Assembly (NCBI GenBank): GCA_963792125.1
Contig: CAWBVA010000012.1
Span: 868,001 to 932,000 of the forward strand
Length of the DNA: 64,000 nucleotides
Source of the DNA: Methanocella_A sp963792125
Lineage (GTDB): Archaea; Halobacteriota; Methanocellia; Methanocellales; Methanocellaceae
Direction: 5' to 3'
The notes under the pieces were generated by a model. That model was not told where the DNA came from. It did not search any database and saw only the letters and a list, made by a program, of their open reading frames with translations. A program made the position numbers and the translations under genes. Of this stretch, positions 33,038-42,417 are shown piece after piece; within the stretch, counting starts at the first letter, position 1; the number at the start of each line of letters is the position of its first letter.

Positions 33038-35305
33038 ATTGGGGGCACAGATAAGAATCCGGACGGTAAGCGAAAAAGCAAAGCAGAGAGCGACGATCGT
33101 GCCTTGAAGGCTCTGCGGGAGAGCGAGGAAAAGTATCGCCTGCTTTTCGAAAACGCTCCCCTGGGAGTGGTCACCTGCGACAGGTCCGGCAATGTAACTG
33201 CGATCAACCAGAAGATGCTGGATATACTGGGCGCGCAATCCGACGATTTTGCCATGTCGACCAACCTCCTCAGCTTCCCGCTTCTGGTCAGGACAGGAAT
33301 ATCTGATGACGTAGCGACTTGCCTGTCCCGCGGCGAAAGCGTGGCTAACGAGCGTCATTACACCTCTCACTGGAACAAAAGCGGCTACCTGCGATACAAC
33401 ATGGCTCCCCTGCGGGACGGTGCGGAGGAAGTCACCGGGATGCTGGCGATCGTCGAGGACGTCACCGGGCGCAGAGATGCCGAAGAGAGGCTCAAGGCGA
33501 GCGAAACATTCCTCAACAACGTCTTCGACAGCATACAGGACGGCATCAGCGTCCTGGACAGGGACCTTAACATTGTCCGGACGAACCACGTCATGGAAGA
33601 ATGGCACCCGTACATGATGCCGCTGGAGGGCAAAAAATGCTACTATGTATACCATGGCAGGTCGACGCCCTGCGACATTTGCCCCAGCATTAAAGCGATC
33701 AGGCAAAAGACGATGCAGAGCGAGATCGTGCCCTTCCACGGGGAGAACGGCGTGAGGAGAGGATGGCTGGAGATTTACTCGTTCCCGCTCGTCGACGACC
33801 ATGGCAACGTGACAGGGGTCATAGAACATGTCCGTGACATCACGAAGCGCAAGCATGCCGAGGAGGCGCTGCGCAGTTCTGAGGCCAGGTTCAGGGCCCT
33901 GTTCGAGAACGCCGGCACAGCGATCGTGATCGTCGACGACGCGACTGGCACCGTCATGGACTGTAACTCGAACGCCGAGAAGCTGTTCGGGCGCCCGCGC
34001 GACGAGATCACCGGCATGAACGTCATGCAGCTTCACCCTCCCGAGGCAGGGAGGAGCACCACCGCAATATCGTGCGGCAGGCCGAGCAGGGCCACGTAGT
34101 CAACTACGAGGCTGAAGCCCTGCATAAGGACGGCCGAAAGATACCGGTCATCATCAACGCGACTCCAGTGGTGGTCAACGACCGGAAGATCATGATGGGG
34201 TTTTTCCTGGACATCACGGAACGTAAGCTTGCTGAAGATTCCCTGAGGGAGAGCGAGGAAAAGTTCAGGGTCCTGGCGGAGACATCGCCCACGGCCATCT
34301 GCGCGTTCCGGGGCGATCAGTTCGTCTATCAACCCGGCCGTCGAGCGCATCAGGATACACGAAAGAGGATTTCCTGGGTTCAAGATCTGGGACATCCGAA
34401 TCCCTCGAATACAGCGAAGCGCGCTAAATGAGCTGGCAGGCAGGCGGCAGCGACGCGGAACCCCGTGCTGTTCATTGAGGCGTCCACAAGAACCGGGAGG
34501 TCAGGTGGGTGGACGTCACCGTAGGGCCATCAGATATCGGCGGGCGTGCGATATCGTCTCGGCCAACGACGTCACGGAACGACGGCGGGTGGAAAAAGAG
34601 CTGCTGGAAGCCAAATCGCAGGCTGAGCTATACCTGGACCTGATGGGCCACGACATCAACAACATGCACCAGATGGCGCTGGGCTACCTGGAGATCGCCA
34701 GGGACGCGCAGGCCGACGAGGGCCAGAAAGTGCTCCTGGATAAGCCTATCGAGGTGCTGCAGCGGAGCGCCCGGCTCATCAGGAACGTGAGGAAGCTGCA
34801 GAAGCTCCGGGAAGGCACGATCAACGTGCAGACGATCGACCTATGCACGCAGCTCTCCGAATTGCAGAGCGAGTACGGAGCGGTGCATGACAAGACCGTC
34901 TCGCTAAACCTTAACGGCCATACAGGCTGCTACGTCCTGGCGAACGAGCTGCTGTACGACGTCTTCGCCAACCTGGTGGGCAACGCGATCAAGCACTCGG
35001 AAAGGCGTGCCAGCATAACGATCAGCCTCGACTGCAGGAAGGAAGCGGGCAGGCTCTGCTATACGGTGTCCGTAGAGGACGACGGCCCGGGGATTCCCGA
35101 CGACTTCAAGGACCGTATATTCAACAGGCTGCTGAAGGGCACCACCAGAGCTAAGGGTTCGGGTATCGGCCTGTACCTCGTCAAATCGCTCGTTGACAGC
35201 TACCAGGGCAGGGTATGGGTGGAAGACAGGGTGCCGGGCGACTGTACGAAGGGTGCTAAGTTCGTCGTTATGCTGCCTGCAGCCGGAGCGTTGCCTGAAA
35301 AGTAG
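33038..35305 (+). pseudogene. Multi-PAS sensor histidine kinase, broken by frameshifts
   Basis: Four PAS segments and a kinase core are present but split. PAS 1-3 run to about 34050 (PAS 2 has a cysteine set CYYVYHGRSTPCDIC), then the frame changes at about 34055 (HRNIVRQAEQGHVVNYEAEA), again near 34330 (after DQFVY) and again near 34440-34560. The transmitter resumes with LMGHDINNMHQMALGYLEIA, NLVGNAIKHS, DDGPGIP and GSGIGLYL, ending at 35305. It is closest to the kinase at 26.7-29.1 kb. The 5' end is unusual: GGAGG sits seven bases before an in-frame ATT (33038), with TTG at 33104 the first ordinary alternative. Confidence 0.8.
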
Positions 35306-35394
35306 ATTCGGCCGGTTTCTGCGCCAGGGACCTCTTTTCGGCATGATGTAATATGAGGCGGCGTGGGCACATTCGCCCACCCGTCTCGCGCAAC

Positions 35395-35780
35395 TCAAAT
35401 GCGGCCTATCTTCGTCAGGTATACGTCCTACGTCTCGACGTCCCCTTTGTCGCCGGTAGAGCCGATGAGTGCCAGCCCACCGTCCTCTGTCGGGGCACCG
35501 GCACGGATAAACACATCCCGATCTCCGCCGTAGGTCTGTTGCCATTCCACGTTTCCTTCCCTGTCGGTCTTTACAAGCAATCCCGCATCCTTCCCTGCGT
35601 TGTCGCCAGATTCGCCCACCAGGGCGTAGCCGCCATCCGGCGCCAGGAAGACGTTGTATCCCTTAAGCATCCGGTCCGGGGCGCCTATAGTCTTCTGCCA
35701 CTGTATATTGCCGCGACCGTCGACCTTGTATAGCAAGATGCTGCTATTGCCGGACAGGTAGCCGGTATACCCGACGGCCC
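35395..35780 (-). pseudogene. Remnant of a beta-propeller-like secreted protein
   Basis: About 125 codons resembling the C-terminal third of the protein at 14031-15203: GYNVFLAPDGGYALVGESGD, VEWQQTYGGDRDVFIRAGAP and DGGLALIGSTGDKGDVET. There TGG has become TAG (intact copy: ETWDIYLLK); past the stop it reads DVYLTKIGRI. The N-terminal two thirds are absent. A truncated, dead paralogue. Confidence 0.75.
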
Positions 35781-35896
35781 TTCTTTTCGCTTTTTTATCT
35801 GACAGCCCGATATTAACGGCGCGTTTTTACAGTCCCGCTGCCTTTGTGAAGGGATTTTTTTATCCCTGTGATCGCGCATCATAGACAGGGTATGAC

Positions 35897-36208
35897 ATGA
35901 AAATGGACTGGAAGTGTGTGGCAGTTATCATGGTGGCCATGATGCTGGGCGCGAGCCTGATCGCCCCGGTGGCACTGGCAAAGGGCGAGGGCCTGCGCAT
36001 TCACAGCAATGACCTGGACCGCTGGCAGGGCGGGATCCTGGGAGGATTTTACGGGGACAATTATCACGCCTACGTCCAGCCGTTAGCGTCCACGGTATAT
36101 GTCTCGGATAACTTCGGCGGGGACCAGGGCGCCTGCTACCAGGCCTGCGTGAACTCGGGAGAGTATTCTCGCGCAGAGTGCGGTCAAATGTGCTACTACC
36201 CTCTCTGA
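35897..36208 (+). CDS. Small secreted cysteine-containing protein
   Basis: 103 residues: a signal peptide (CVAVIMVAMMLGASLIAPVALA) and a mature domain of about 75 residues ending in a four-cysteine cluster CYQACVNSGEYSRAECGQMC that could form two disulfides. ATG 35903 is an alternative start. Tyrosine- and glycine-rich middle. No family recognised; presumably at the cell surface. Confidence 0.6.
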   Translation: MKMDWKCVAVIMVAMMLGASLIAPVALAKGEGLRIHSNDLDRWQGGILGGFYGDNYHAYVQPLASTVYVSDNFGGDQGACYQACVNSGEYSRAECGQMCYYPL

Positions 36209-36304
36209 TTTTTACCTTTTTACTTTCCGGTGCGATCTCTCTTGTCACTCGTCGATCGACAGGTTAACAATGCCTCCTTGCTAACCATTCTCAGGTGTAA
36301 TTTC

Positions 36305-36852
36305 ATGTCAGGTGGCGACAGGGCTTTTCACTACGTCTGTACTCTTGACTATGCGAAGAAGATCGCAGGCAACCGCAAGCGTTTCTGGGTGGCGAACTGC
36401 GGCTGCCGGGAGAGAACGGGTAACTGTGCGCGCTCGCGCACGGACCTCGGCCTCTATTTCCGGGCGAGGGCGCCGGCCTACGGGTCAGACAGGCGGGAAG
36501 TCGATCACGACTTAGTGGAGGGCATCTTTGCGGAGGCTGTGGACAAAGGTCTGGTCCCGAGGCCTTTCCGAAACGAGAGCGATATGAGCAGGACGGACGG
36601 CATCTGCTTCTGCTGCGACGACTGCTGCTCCTGTTTCACAAAAATCGGCAACGAGAAATGCGACAGGGGGAAATGATAGAGTCGACCAATACGGCGATCT
36701 GCATGAACTGCGGCACATGCGTCGACGCCTGTCGCTTCGGGGCCCGGGTGCTCTATGGTGAGCTGAAGATCGGCCGGGAGAAGTGCTACGGGTGCGGTCT
36801 GTGCGTGGACGTGTGCCTGGAAGAATGCATAAAGATGGTTAAAAGGAGATAG
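36305..36852 (+). CDS. Iron-sulfur protein with C-terminal 2x[4Fe-4S] domain, one frameshift
   Basis: The first frame (ATG 36305, MSGGDRAFHYVC) has cysteines CGCRERTGNC and CFCCDDCCSCF and ends KCDRGK at a stop near 36676. The next frame continues MIESTNTAICMNCGTCVDAC ... CYGCGLCVDVCLEECIKMVKRR to 36852. Adding one A to the run at about 36672-36674 fuses them into a protein of about 182 residues, the typical length and order of this methanogen family (cysteine cluster, then a ferredoxin domain). A C-terminal remnant of the same family lies at 1078-1308. Likely electron transfer; partner unknown. The stop overlaps the convergent GNAT gene by 14 bases. Confidence 0.7.
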
Positions 36853-37798
36853 TGTCTGCCGGCTGCTGCCGGACGGGCAGGACGTACTGCTTGTAGACGA
36901 AGATCGGCCGGAACCCTTTGCGTCGGTACAGCCGGATGGCGTCGACGTTTTGCCCGTTGACGATCAGTGTTATTTTCCTGTCGCCCCGCTTCGCCACGTC
37001 CCGGATGAGCCTGCCGATCATGGCGCTGGCAATCCCCCGGCCCCGGTGATCCCTGTCCAGGATGACCTGCGGGAGGAGGACAGAGGGGCCGTCGCGTTCC
37101 GTCGCCAGGAGCATGCCGATCATTTCGCCGCCGGCGCGGGCGATCATCGACTGGTCGGCCAGGAAGTCCCCGTACATGTTGGCGGTGATCTTTTTAAGCT
37201 GGGCCCGTGCGCCGGCGAACGTCTGCTCCTGGGGATAGATCTGCCGGTCCACCTCGTTGCCGTTTTCGGACAGGAGCCGGGCGGCCTCGTCGAGACAGCC
37301 GTCCGACCAGGGTACGAGCTCGACGCCTTCCGGCAGTGGCCTCCCGGGATAGTCGTGATCGCTCTCTCTGGCCATCTCGATGCGCTCCATCGGCACGAAA
37401 CCCATGGTCCCGGCAGACGCGATGCACGGCTCCGGCGACGGCCAGAGGAAGTACGTCCTGACCACGCATATGCCCGCTGACTTGAAATGGCTGACCGCCA
37501 TCGTGAAGAACCGCCCCTCGAACGCTTTACAGTCTTCCCTGACATGGCAGAAAAACAGCTGGGCATCGTCCCCCTTCACCTCGCAGCTCATCACTCCGGC
37601 GGGCTCCCTTCCGCACAGGAGAAAGATCAGGTCCATAGTCCCGTCGAGACCGGACCCCCGGGGCGTATATGGCTGTCCGTGCGCATCGACCAGGCCTGAG
37701 ATCGCCTGCCCCGCCTCTTCGATCAAGCGCCGGAAACCGTCAGGTAATGCTTTCCCTTTTTCGACAAACGCCAGAGTGAGTCCTGGTTGTTGCATCAT
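36839..37798 (-). CDS. GNAT-family N-acetyltransferase, two-domain
   Basis: 319 residues in two halves. The C-terminal half carries the acetyl-CoA motif QVILDRDHRGRGIASAMIG (R/QxxGxG/A form) and the NVDAIRLYRRKGF helix typical of GNAT enzymes. The N-terminal half looks like a degenerate GNAT domain, as in tandem GNAT proteins. It acetylates a small molecule or peptide amine; the substrate is unknown. Start M1 or M2 (adjacent ATGs). Confidence 0.8.
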   Translation of the reverse strand: MMQQPGLTLAFVEKGKALPDGFRRLIEEAGQAISGLVDAHGQPYTPRGSGLDGTMDLIFLLCGREPAGVMSCEVKGDDAQLFFCHVREDCKAFEGRFFTMAVSHFKSAGICVVRTYFLWPSPEPCIASAGTMGFVPMERIEMARESDHDYPGRPLPEGVELVPWSDGCLDEAARLLSENGNEVDRQIYPQEQTFAGARAQLKKITANMYGDFLADQSMIARAGGEMIGMLLATERDGPSVLLPQVILDRDHRGRGIASAMIGRLIRDVAKRGDRKITLIVNGQNVDAIRLYRRKGFRPIFVYKQYVLPVRQQPADTISF

Positions 37799-38068
37799 AT
37801 CTCCTGGAAGCGGGTATCCTATATAGGTTGCCGTGGATGCCGCTCCTTCACCCAGTTGTTAGCTGGACATGCCCATCTCATCTCGCGTCGATGCAGGCGG
37901 GACGACTGCTCGCGCGCGTGCACACGGGAGGGAGCGGCATGTAATTCCTGGCGTGACCCTGGCAAGCATATCGGGAATGATATCGAGTGTCGCGGGTCGG
38001 GGAGCTTTAAAGAACATATCTCCTTGACAGGATATATTAAAAGCCGTTTATAGGCAATGGGTACTGGA
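37799..38068. other. Spacer upstream of the GNAT gene
   Basis: 270 bases with the expected upstream region of the minus-strand GNAT gene. I see no coding frame with family character and no clear regulatory site. Confidence 0.4.
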
Positions 38069-38169
38069 GGACTTTTTGATAAAAAGTCCCCCTTGCGCCC
38101 CGAAAAACTATCGCGTTTGTGCTTTCAGCACAGGCGTCCGGTATCGTGACCCAGGGGGACCTTTTTGGA
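38069..38169 (-). terminator. Alternative hairpins after the ABC operon
   Basis: GGACTTTTT-GAT-AAAAAGTCC (38069-38089) is a perfect 9 bp hairpin. Its right arm also belongs to AAAAAGTCCCCCTTG (38081-38095), which pairs with CCAGGGGGACCTTTTT (38152-38167). The two structures compete for the same bases. Position just past the permease stop suggests a terminator. Confidence 0.5.
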
Positions 38170-38197
38170 AATGGTTTTCCCGTCACCTTTTCTAAAA

Positions 38198-39382
38198 CTA
38201 CCGCGTCATCGCCCGCCGGAACACCGGTATCGCGATGGCCAGCATCACGGCGCCGAACGCCACAAGGATGACCACCTCGGGCACGATGTCCCCTATCCCT
38301 GCGCCCAGGATCATGACCTTGCGCATGGCGGTGACCGCGTATGTCAGCGGCAGCAGCTGCGAGATCCACTGCATAAACCATGGCATCTGCTGGATCGGGA
38401 AGAATATGCCCGTCAGGAACATCATCGGGAACTGCAGCACCGTCATCAGGATCATCGCAGTCTCCTCGTTGTTGGACAGCGCCGTCAGCAGGATGCCCAG
38501 CCCGATGAAGCTGAAGATGCCCAGCAGCAGCACCGCGCCGGTCAGCAGCAGGCTGCCCTGCACGGAGACGCCGAAGATCAGTATGGCGATGATCATCACG
38601 ATGATACCCTGGATGAAGCCGCGCACCGTCTGCGCCAGCGTCTTGCCCATGATGATCGAGATCTCGTTCACCGGGGCGGCCAGGATGCCGTCGAAGGTGC
38701 CTATCTCCTTCTCGTGGGCGATCGCTCTCGGGATGCCGGTCATGGCGCCCATCATCACGATCATCATCAACAGTCCCGGCGCCACGAAGCTGAAGTAGTT
38801 CATGTTGCCGGGCACCGTGCCCTGCACATTTGCCTTCAGCGGGGCGATGACTGCCTGCGGGTCGACGGTCTGGTTGGCCTGCATGCCCAGCATCTGCACC
38901 TTCATGGCGCCCTGGATGGAGCCGATCATGCTGATGACCGATGAGCCGAGGCCCTGCATGACCATCGAGAGCTGGGGCTGACTGTTGTCAGACAGCACGG
39001 TGATATTGGACTGCTTGCCCGCAGCCTGCTCCGCGCCGAAGCCCTGTGGTATGATGATCGCACCGTACACCTGGCCTCGCGTGATCAGCGTCCTGGCGTC
39101 GTCCGTAGTATCGGCGTAGGTGAACGCCATCATGTTCGACTTGCCGTTCAGCGCCTCCATCTGGGCGATGAATTGCATGCTGGCGTTGCTGTGGTCCATG
39201 TCGGTGATCGCCACGGGGACGTCGGTGTATCCGCTGCCCGTCGGGAAGATGAAGCCCGTCATGACCAGCATGAAGAACGGCATGAGGAACAGGAAGATCA
39301 GCCCGATGCGGTTCCGCTCGAACTCGAGCAGGTCTTTGACAGCAATGCGGTAGCTGTCCTGTAAGGTCTTTATAATGCCCAT
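38198..39382 (-). CDS. ABC-2 type permease
   Basis: 394 residues: one N-terminal helix (FLFLMPFFMLVMTGFIF), a large extracytoplasmic domain of about 170 residues, and five C-terminal helices, the layout of ABC-2 exporters of the YhgE/DrrB/NatB class. Ends RAMTR at 38198. It is third in a minus-strand operon: PadR regulator, ATPase, permease. The start follows the restored ATPase stop by four bases. Likely exports a drug, lipid or peptide; the substrate is unknown. Confidence 0.85.
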   Translation of the reverse strand: MGIIKTLQDSYRIAVKDLLEFERNRIGLIFLFLMPFFMLVMTGFIFPTGSGYTDVPVAITDMDHSNASMQFIAQMEALNGKSNMMAFTYADTTDDARTLITRGQVYGAIIIPQGFGAEQAAGKQSNITVLSDNSQPQLSMVMQGLGSSVISMIGSIQGAMKVQMLGMQANQTVDPQAVIAPLKANVQGTVPGNMNYFSFVAPGLLMMIVMMGAMTGIPRAIAHEKEIGTFDGILAAPVNEISIIMGKTLAQTVRGFIQGIIVMIIAILIFGVSVQGSLLLTGAVLLLGIFSFIGLGILLTALSNNEETAMILMTVLQFPMMFLTGIFFPIQQMPWFMQWISQLLPLTYAVTAMRKVMILGAGIGDIVPEVVILVAFGAVMLAIAIPVFRRAMTR

Positions 39383-39391
39383 TGTCTCACC

Positions 39392-40405
39392 TCACCCTCG
39401 CCCGGGGAGCCCCCATGGGGCCGTGGCGATGTCCCGTGACGCCTTTTCGTTCGCCTGTGTCGCGCATCTGCTTGCCCGTGACGCTAAGAAAACGTCTTCC
39501 AGCGTGGGCTCGTTGGTGTTGATGGACGCGATGTTGCCGCCCTCGTGACGTATCGTGTCGATGATGCGGTCCAGCCCTTCATTGCCCTTCGCACTGATCT
39601 TCAGGTCATAGGCGTCCTCCTGGGCCAGCGCGGCTACACAATCCAGCTTCTGGATGGTCGCGATGAGCGAAGGCGTCAGGTTGGGTATGCGCACGCTGAA
39701 CACGGTCATGTCGGCCTGCTTGATGAGCTTCTTCAGGTTCGCCGGCGTGTCCAGTGCGATGATCTTGCCATGGTCGATGATGGCGACACGGTTGCTGAGC
39801 GCCTCGGCCTCCACCATAGCGTGGGTGGTAAGGATGACCGTCGTGCCGTTCTTGTTGATGTCCCTGATGAGCTCCCGGATGGACAGGGTCGTCTGCGGGT
39901 CCAGCCCCAGGGTCGGCTCGTCCATGAAGATGATCTTCGGCTCGTTGAGCAGGGCGCGGACCACGTTGATACGCTGCCTCATGCCGGTCGAGTACTTCTT
40001 GATCTGGGCGTTCTTCCACTCGTACATGTCGACGAGCTTGAGCAGTTCGTCGATGCGGGCCTCCATCTTCTGCTTCGGCATCTGGTATAGATTACCGAAG
40101 AACCGCAGGTTCTCCGCCGCCGTCAGCTGTTCGTACATGATCATCTTCTCGGCGACCAGCCCGATGCTTTCACGTACTTTCGTCGATTCCTTCAGCAGGT
40201 CGTAGCCGTTCACCTTCGCGTCCCCGGCCGTCGGCCGGGCGAGGGTGCACAGCACGCGTATGGTCGTGCTCTTCCCGGCGCCGTTCGGGCCGAGGAAGCC
40301 GAAAATTTCCTTATCGTTTACGTTGAATGTGATATTGTCGACTGCAGTGAAATTGCCGAACTTCTTCGTCAGGCCCTGCACTTCTATCGCGTGAGTTTCT
40401 GTCAT
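39392..40405 (-). CDS. ABC transporter ATPase, with a shifted C-terminus
   Basis: 337 residues as read. Walker A GPNGAGKSTT (residues 39-48), signature YSTGMRQR, Walker B IIFMDEPTLGLDP and the switch histidine in LTTHAM are present. DrrA/NatA class, partner of the permease at 38198-39382. After TLEDVFLA the reading SRASRCATQANEK is unlike the family. Adding one base near 39483 gives VTGKQMRDTGERKGV and moves the stop to 39387, four bases before the permease ATG. I infer a one-base deletion affecting only the tail; the nucleotide-binding domain is complete. Confidence 0.85.
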   Translation of the reverse strand: MTETHAIEVQGLTKKFGNFTAVDNITFNVNDKEIFGFLGPNGAGKSTTIRVLCTLARPTAGDAKVNGYDLLKESTKVRESIGLVAEKMIMYEQLTAAENLRFFGNLYQMPKQKMEARIDELLKLVDMYEWKNAQIKKYSTGMRQRINVVRALLNEPKIIFMDEPTLGLDPQTTLSIRELIRDINKNGTTVILTTHAMVEAEALSNRVAIIDHGKIIALDTPANLKKLIKQADMTVFSVRIPNLTPSLIATIQKLDCVAALAQEDAYDLKISAKGNEGLDRIIDTIRHEGGNIASINTNEPTLEDVFLASRASRCATQANEKASRDIATAPWGLPGRG

Positions 40406-40415
40406 CGTTTTACCC

Positions 40416-40772
40416 CTACAGGTCTCCCAGGAATGTAGTGAGTTCTTTAATCATTTCATCCCGCTTTTTCTTCATCTGCTCGATCATTTGCTCGCCCTTT
40501 GGCGTGATGGTGTACACCTTCTTGCGCTCGATTTCCTCACTGGTGATGTACCCCTTTGATACAAGGTGCTCAAGCGCCGGGTATATCGAGCCCGGGCTGG
40601 GCGTCCACCGGCCGCCTGACTTCTCCTTGATCAGCTGGATGATCTCGTAGCCGTGGGTTGGCTTTTCCTTGATGATCTTCAGAAGGATCATCTTGAGGAA
40701 GCCCTTGCGGATTTCGTTGTTGAAGACTTCGTTCTCTTTTTGATCTGTAAACAGGTCATGAATATCGTGCAT
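40416..40772 (-). CDS. PadR-family transcriptional regulator
   Basis: 118 residues with the PadR winged helix: ILLKIIKEKPTHGYEIIQLI, WTPSPGSIYPALEHL and a wing KVYTITPKGEQMIEQM, then a charged dimerisation helix. PadR proteins commonly repress an adjacent transporter and respond to its substrate. It is first in the operon, ten bases before the ATPase gene. GAGGT lies eight bases before the ATG, and a palindromic operator candidate lies at 40796-40811. Confidence 0.88.
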   Translation of the reverse strand: MHDIHDLFTDQKENEVFNNEIRKGFLKMILLKIIKEKPTHGYEIIQLIKEKSGGRWTPSPGSIYPALEHLVSKGYITSEEIERKKVYTITPKGEQMIEQMKKKRDEMIKELTTFLGDL

Positions 40773-40795
40773 ATATCAGACCTCGATATGTCGGA

Positions 40796-40811
40796 CTCCA
40801 ATATATTGGAG
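40796..40811. promoter_or_regulatory. Palindromic operator candidate of the PadR operon
   Basis: CTCCAATATATTGGAG is a perfect 16 bp palindrome, flanked by TCGGAC (40791-40796) and GTCCGA (40826-40831), themselves inverted. The minus-strand TATA box GATATATATCC lies at about 40836-40846, so the palindrome covers the predicted transcription start. Fits autorepression by PadR. Confidence 0.55.
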
Positions 40812-40911
40812 CCAGATGTATCGATGTCCGAGTTAGGATATATATCTTCCGGTTAAGTGCTTACTAAAAAGATGGTATCATACACAGGTACTTGCCGAAT
40901 CAATATGACTC

Positions 40912-41175
40912 ATGCACCGGGCAGCATCAAGCCTGCCGACGCAGATAGTCGGCGCAATACTCCACAGCATCATAGCCATGCTGGAAAACCCGGACTGGTT
41001 CCCGCAGACACTGGCCGACGCTTTCATGCCGTCACTCCGGCTCTCGTTCATCATCGGCGCCGTGCTTTCGGGCATAGCCGCGGTACTGTCGGCGATGCGC
41101 GGGGAGAAGTACGTGCACGAGATACACGGCAAAGGCATCGAAGCGAAGGCCGTGGTGCCGGCAGAGAGAAAATAA
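40912..41175 (+). pseudogene. C-terminal remnant of an MFS drug transporter
   Basis: About 87 codons resembling the end of DHA2-type (14-helix) major-facilitator exporters: LADAFMPSLRLSFIIGAVLS then GIAAVLSAMRGEKYVHE. No part of the remaining 13 helices is present upstream, where the PadR promoter lies. A hairpin-like GCCCTC...GAGGGC follows at about 41189-41210. Dead fragment, facing away from the ABC operon. Confidence 0.65.
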
Positions 41176-41237
41176 AAGCCGCATGAGAGCCCTCTGATTA
41201 ATGGAGGGCCCGTTTCATTTTCATTACAGGGCAAACC

Positions 41238-41672
41238 ATGTCTGAGCTGTTCAGGAAAATATTGATCGCGACCGACGGTTCGAAGTATACGCAAGGCGCA
41301 ATCCGGAAGGGCATAGAGATCGCCAGGTCCCACAAGGCGAAGGTGTATGCGCTGTACGTGATCGACACCCGGGCGCTCATCACCGTGAACGGTATGCCCG
41401 CGCCGGAAAACATATACATGATACTCCAGGACGAGGGCAGGAACGCGGTGCAGCAGGTCAAAGATGCGGCAGGCGACCTTGACGTCGAGCCCGTCGTGCT
41501 CAACGGCCACCCGTCCTCCGTGATCGTGAAGTTCGCAAAGGAGAACGGCGTCGACCTGATAGTCACTGGCACGCTGGGCAAGAGCGGCATCGAGGAACTG
41601 CTGCTCGGCAGCGTCGCCGACGGGGTGATCCGACACGCGCCATGCCCGGTACTGGTCGTCAAGAATGCGTGA
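41238..41672 (+). CDS. Universal stress protein, UspA family
   Basis: 144 residues: KILIATDGSKYTQGAIRKGI at the N-terminus and the ATP-binding GTLGKSGIEELLLGSVADGV (GxxGxxx...GS) near the C-terminus, ending HAPCPVLVVKNA. Complete single-domain Usp, likely a nucleotide-binding homodimer. Preceded by its own short leader. A remnant of a paralogue is at 21305-21462. Confidence 0.9.
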   Translation: MSELFRKILIATDGSKYTQGAIRKGIEIARSHKAKVYALYVIDTRALITVNGMPAPENIYMILQDEGRNAVQQVKDAAGDLDVEPVVLNGHPSSVIVKFAKENGVDLIVTGTLGKSGIEELLLGSVADGVIRHAPCPVLVVKNA

Positions 41673-41881
41673 TGCAGGTCGGACGGTTGCGCCCACGCGC
41701 GTCTGACATACGGAGCAGCCCGTCGACAGCCGACCCCTGGCAGCCCTGCGCTTACAGACAAAGCATTTATCCTATATGCGATCTTTATTTAGTAAAATTA
41801 GCGAAGCGGGCGCTTTTAGCGCCCCAAATCCTATAAACCATAAGGTAATATTGAAATACAGAATCTGAAGGAGTCACGATT

Positions 41882-42217
41882 ATGGCAGAAACTTCGCAGC
41901 TGGTGAAGGATACCACCGATGCAGACTTCGAGCAGGCAGTCCGCAGCAGTAAAGTGGTGCTCGTCGACTGCTGGGCGCCCTGGTGCGGCCCATGCAGGAT
42001 ACTCGCCCCCACCATCGAGGCACTGGCTAAGGACTATGGCGAAAAGATGAAGTTCTACAAGCTCAACACCGACGACAACCCGAAGGTGGCGGCCCAGTTC
42101 CGTATCCGGAGCATACCGACGCTGTTCATCTTCTCGGACGGGAAACTCTCGGAAACGATCATCGGCGCGGTGCCCCGGCAGTACATCGAGGGCAAGCTGA
42201 AAGAGTTCCTGAAATAA
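41882..42217 (+). CDS. Thioredoxin
   Basis: 111 residues with the active site WCGPC (WAPWCGPCRILAPTIEAL), cis-proline SIPTL and the usual C-terminal GAVPRQYIEGKLKEF. General dithiol-disulfide carrier. GAAGGAG lies upstream of the ATG and a TATA-like AATATTG region before that. No reductase nearby. A pyrimidine run (TTCCTTTTTCC) follows the stop. Confidence 0.93.
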   Translation: MAETSQLVKDTTDADFEQAVRSSKVVLVDCWAPWCGPCRILAPTIEALAKDYGEKMKFYKLNTDDNPKVAAQFRIRSIPTLFIFSDGKLSETIIGAVPRQYIEGKLKEFLK

Positions 42218-42417
42218 AATTCCTTTTTCCATGGTGCAGGTCGGACGGGCGCCCTCGTGCGCGCGTACGGTACACCGGGGTGAACCGGCGACACAACATC
42301 CTGCGTTATTCATACTGTATTTGACAAGGCCAGAGCGTCGACGGACTCCTGTGAAAAGCATGCGACATCGAACTAAGGAACAGTTAAAAGGCCGCGAGAA
42401 CGCGGAGGCTTGAACGT

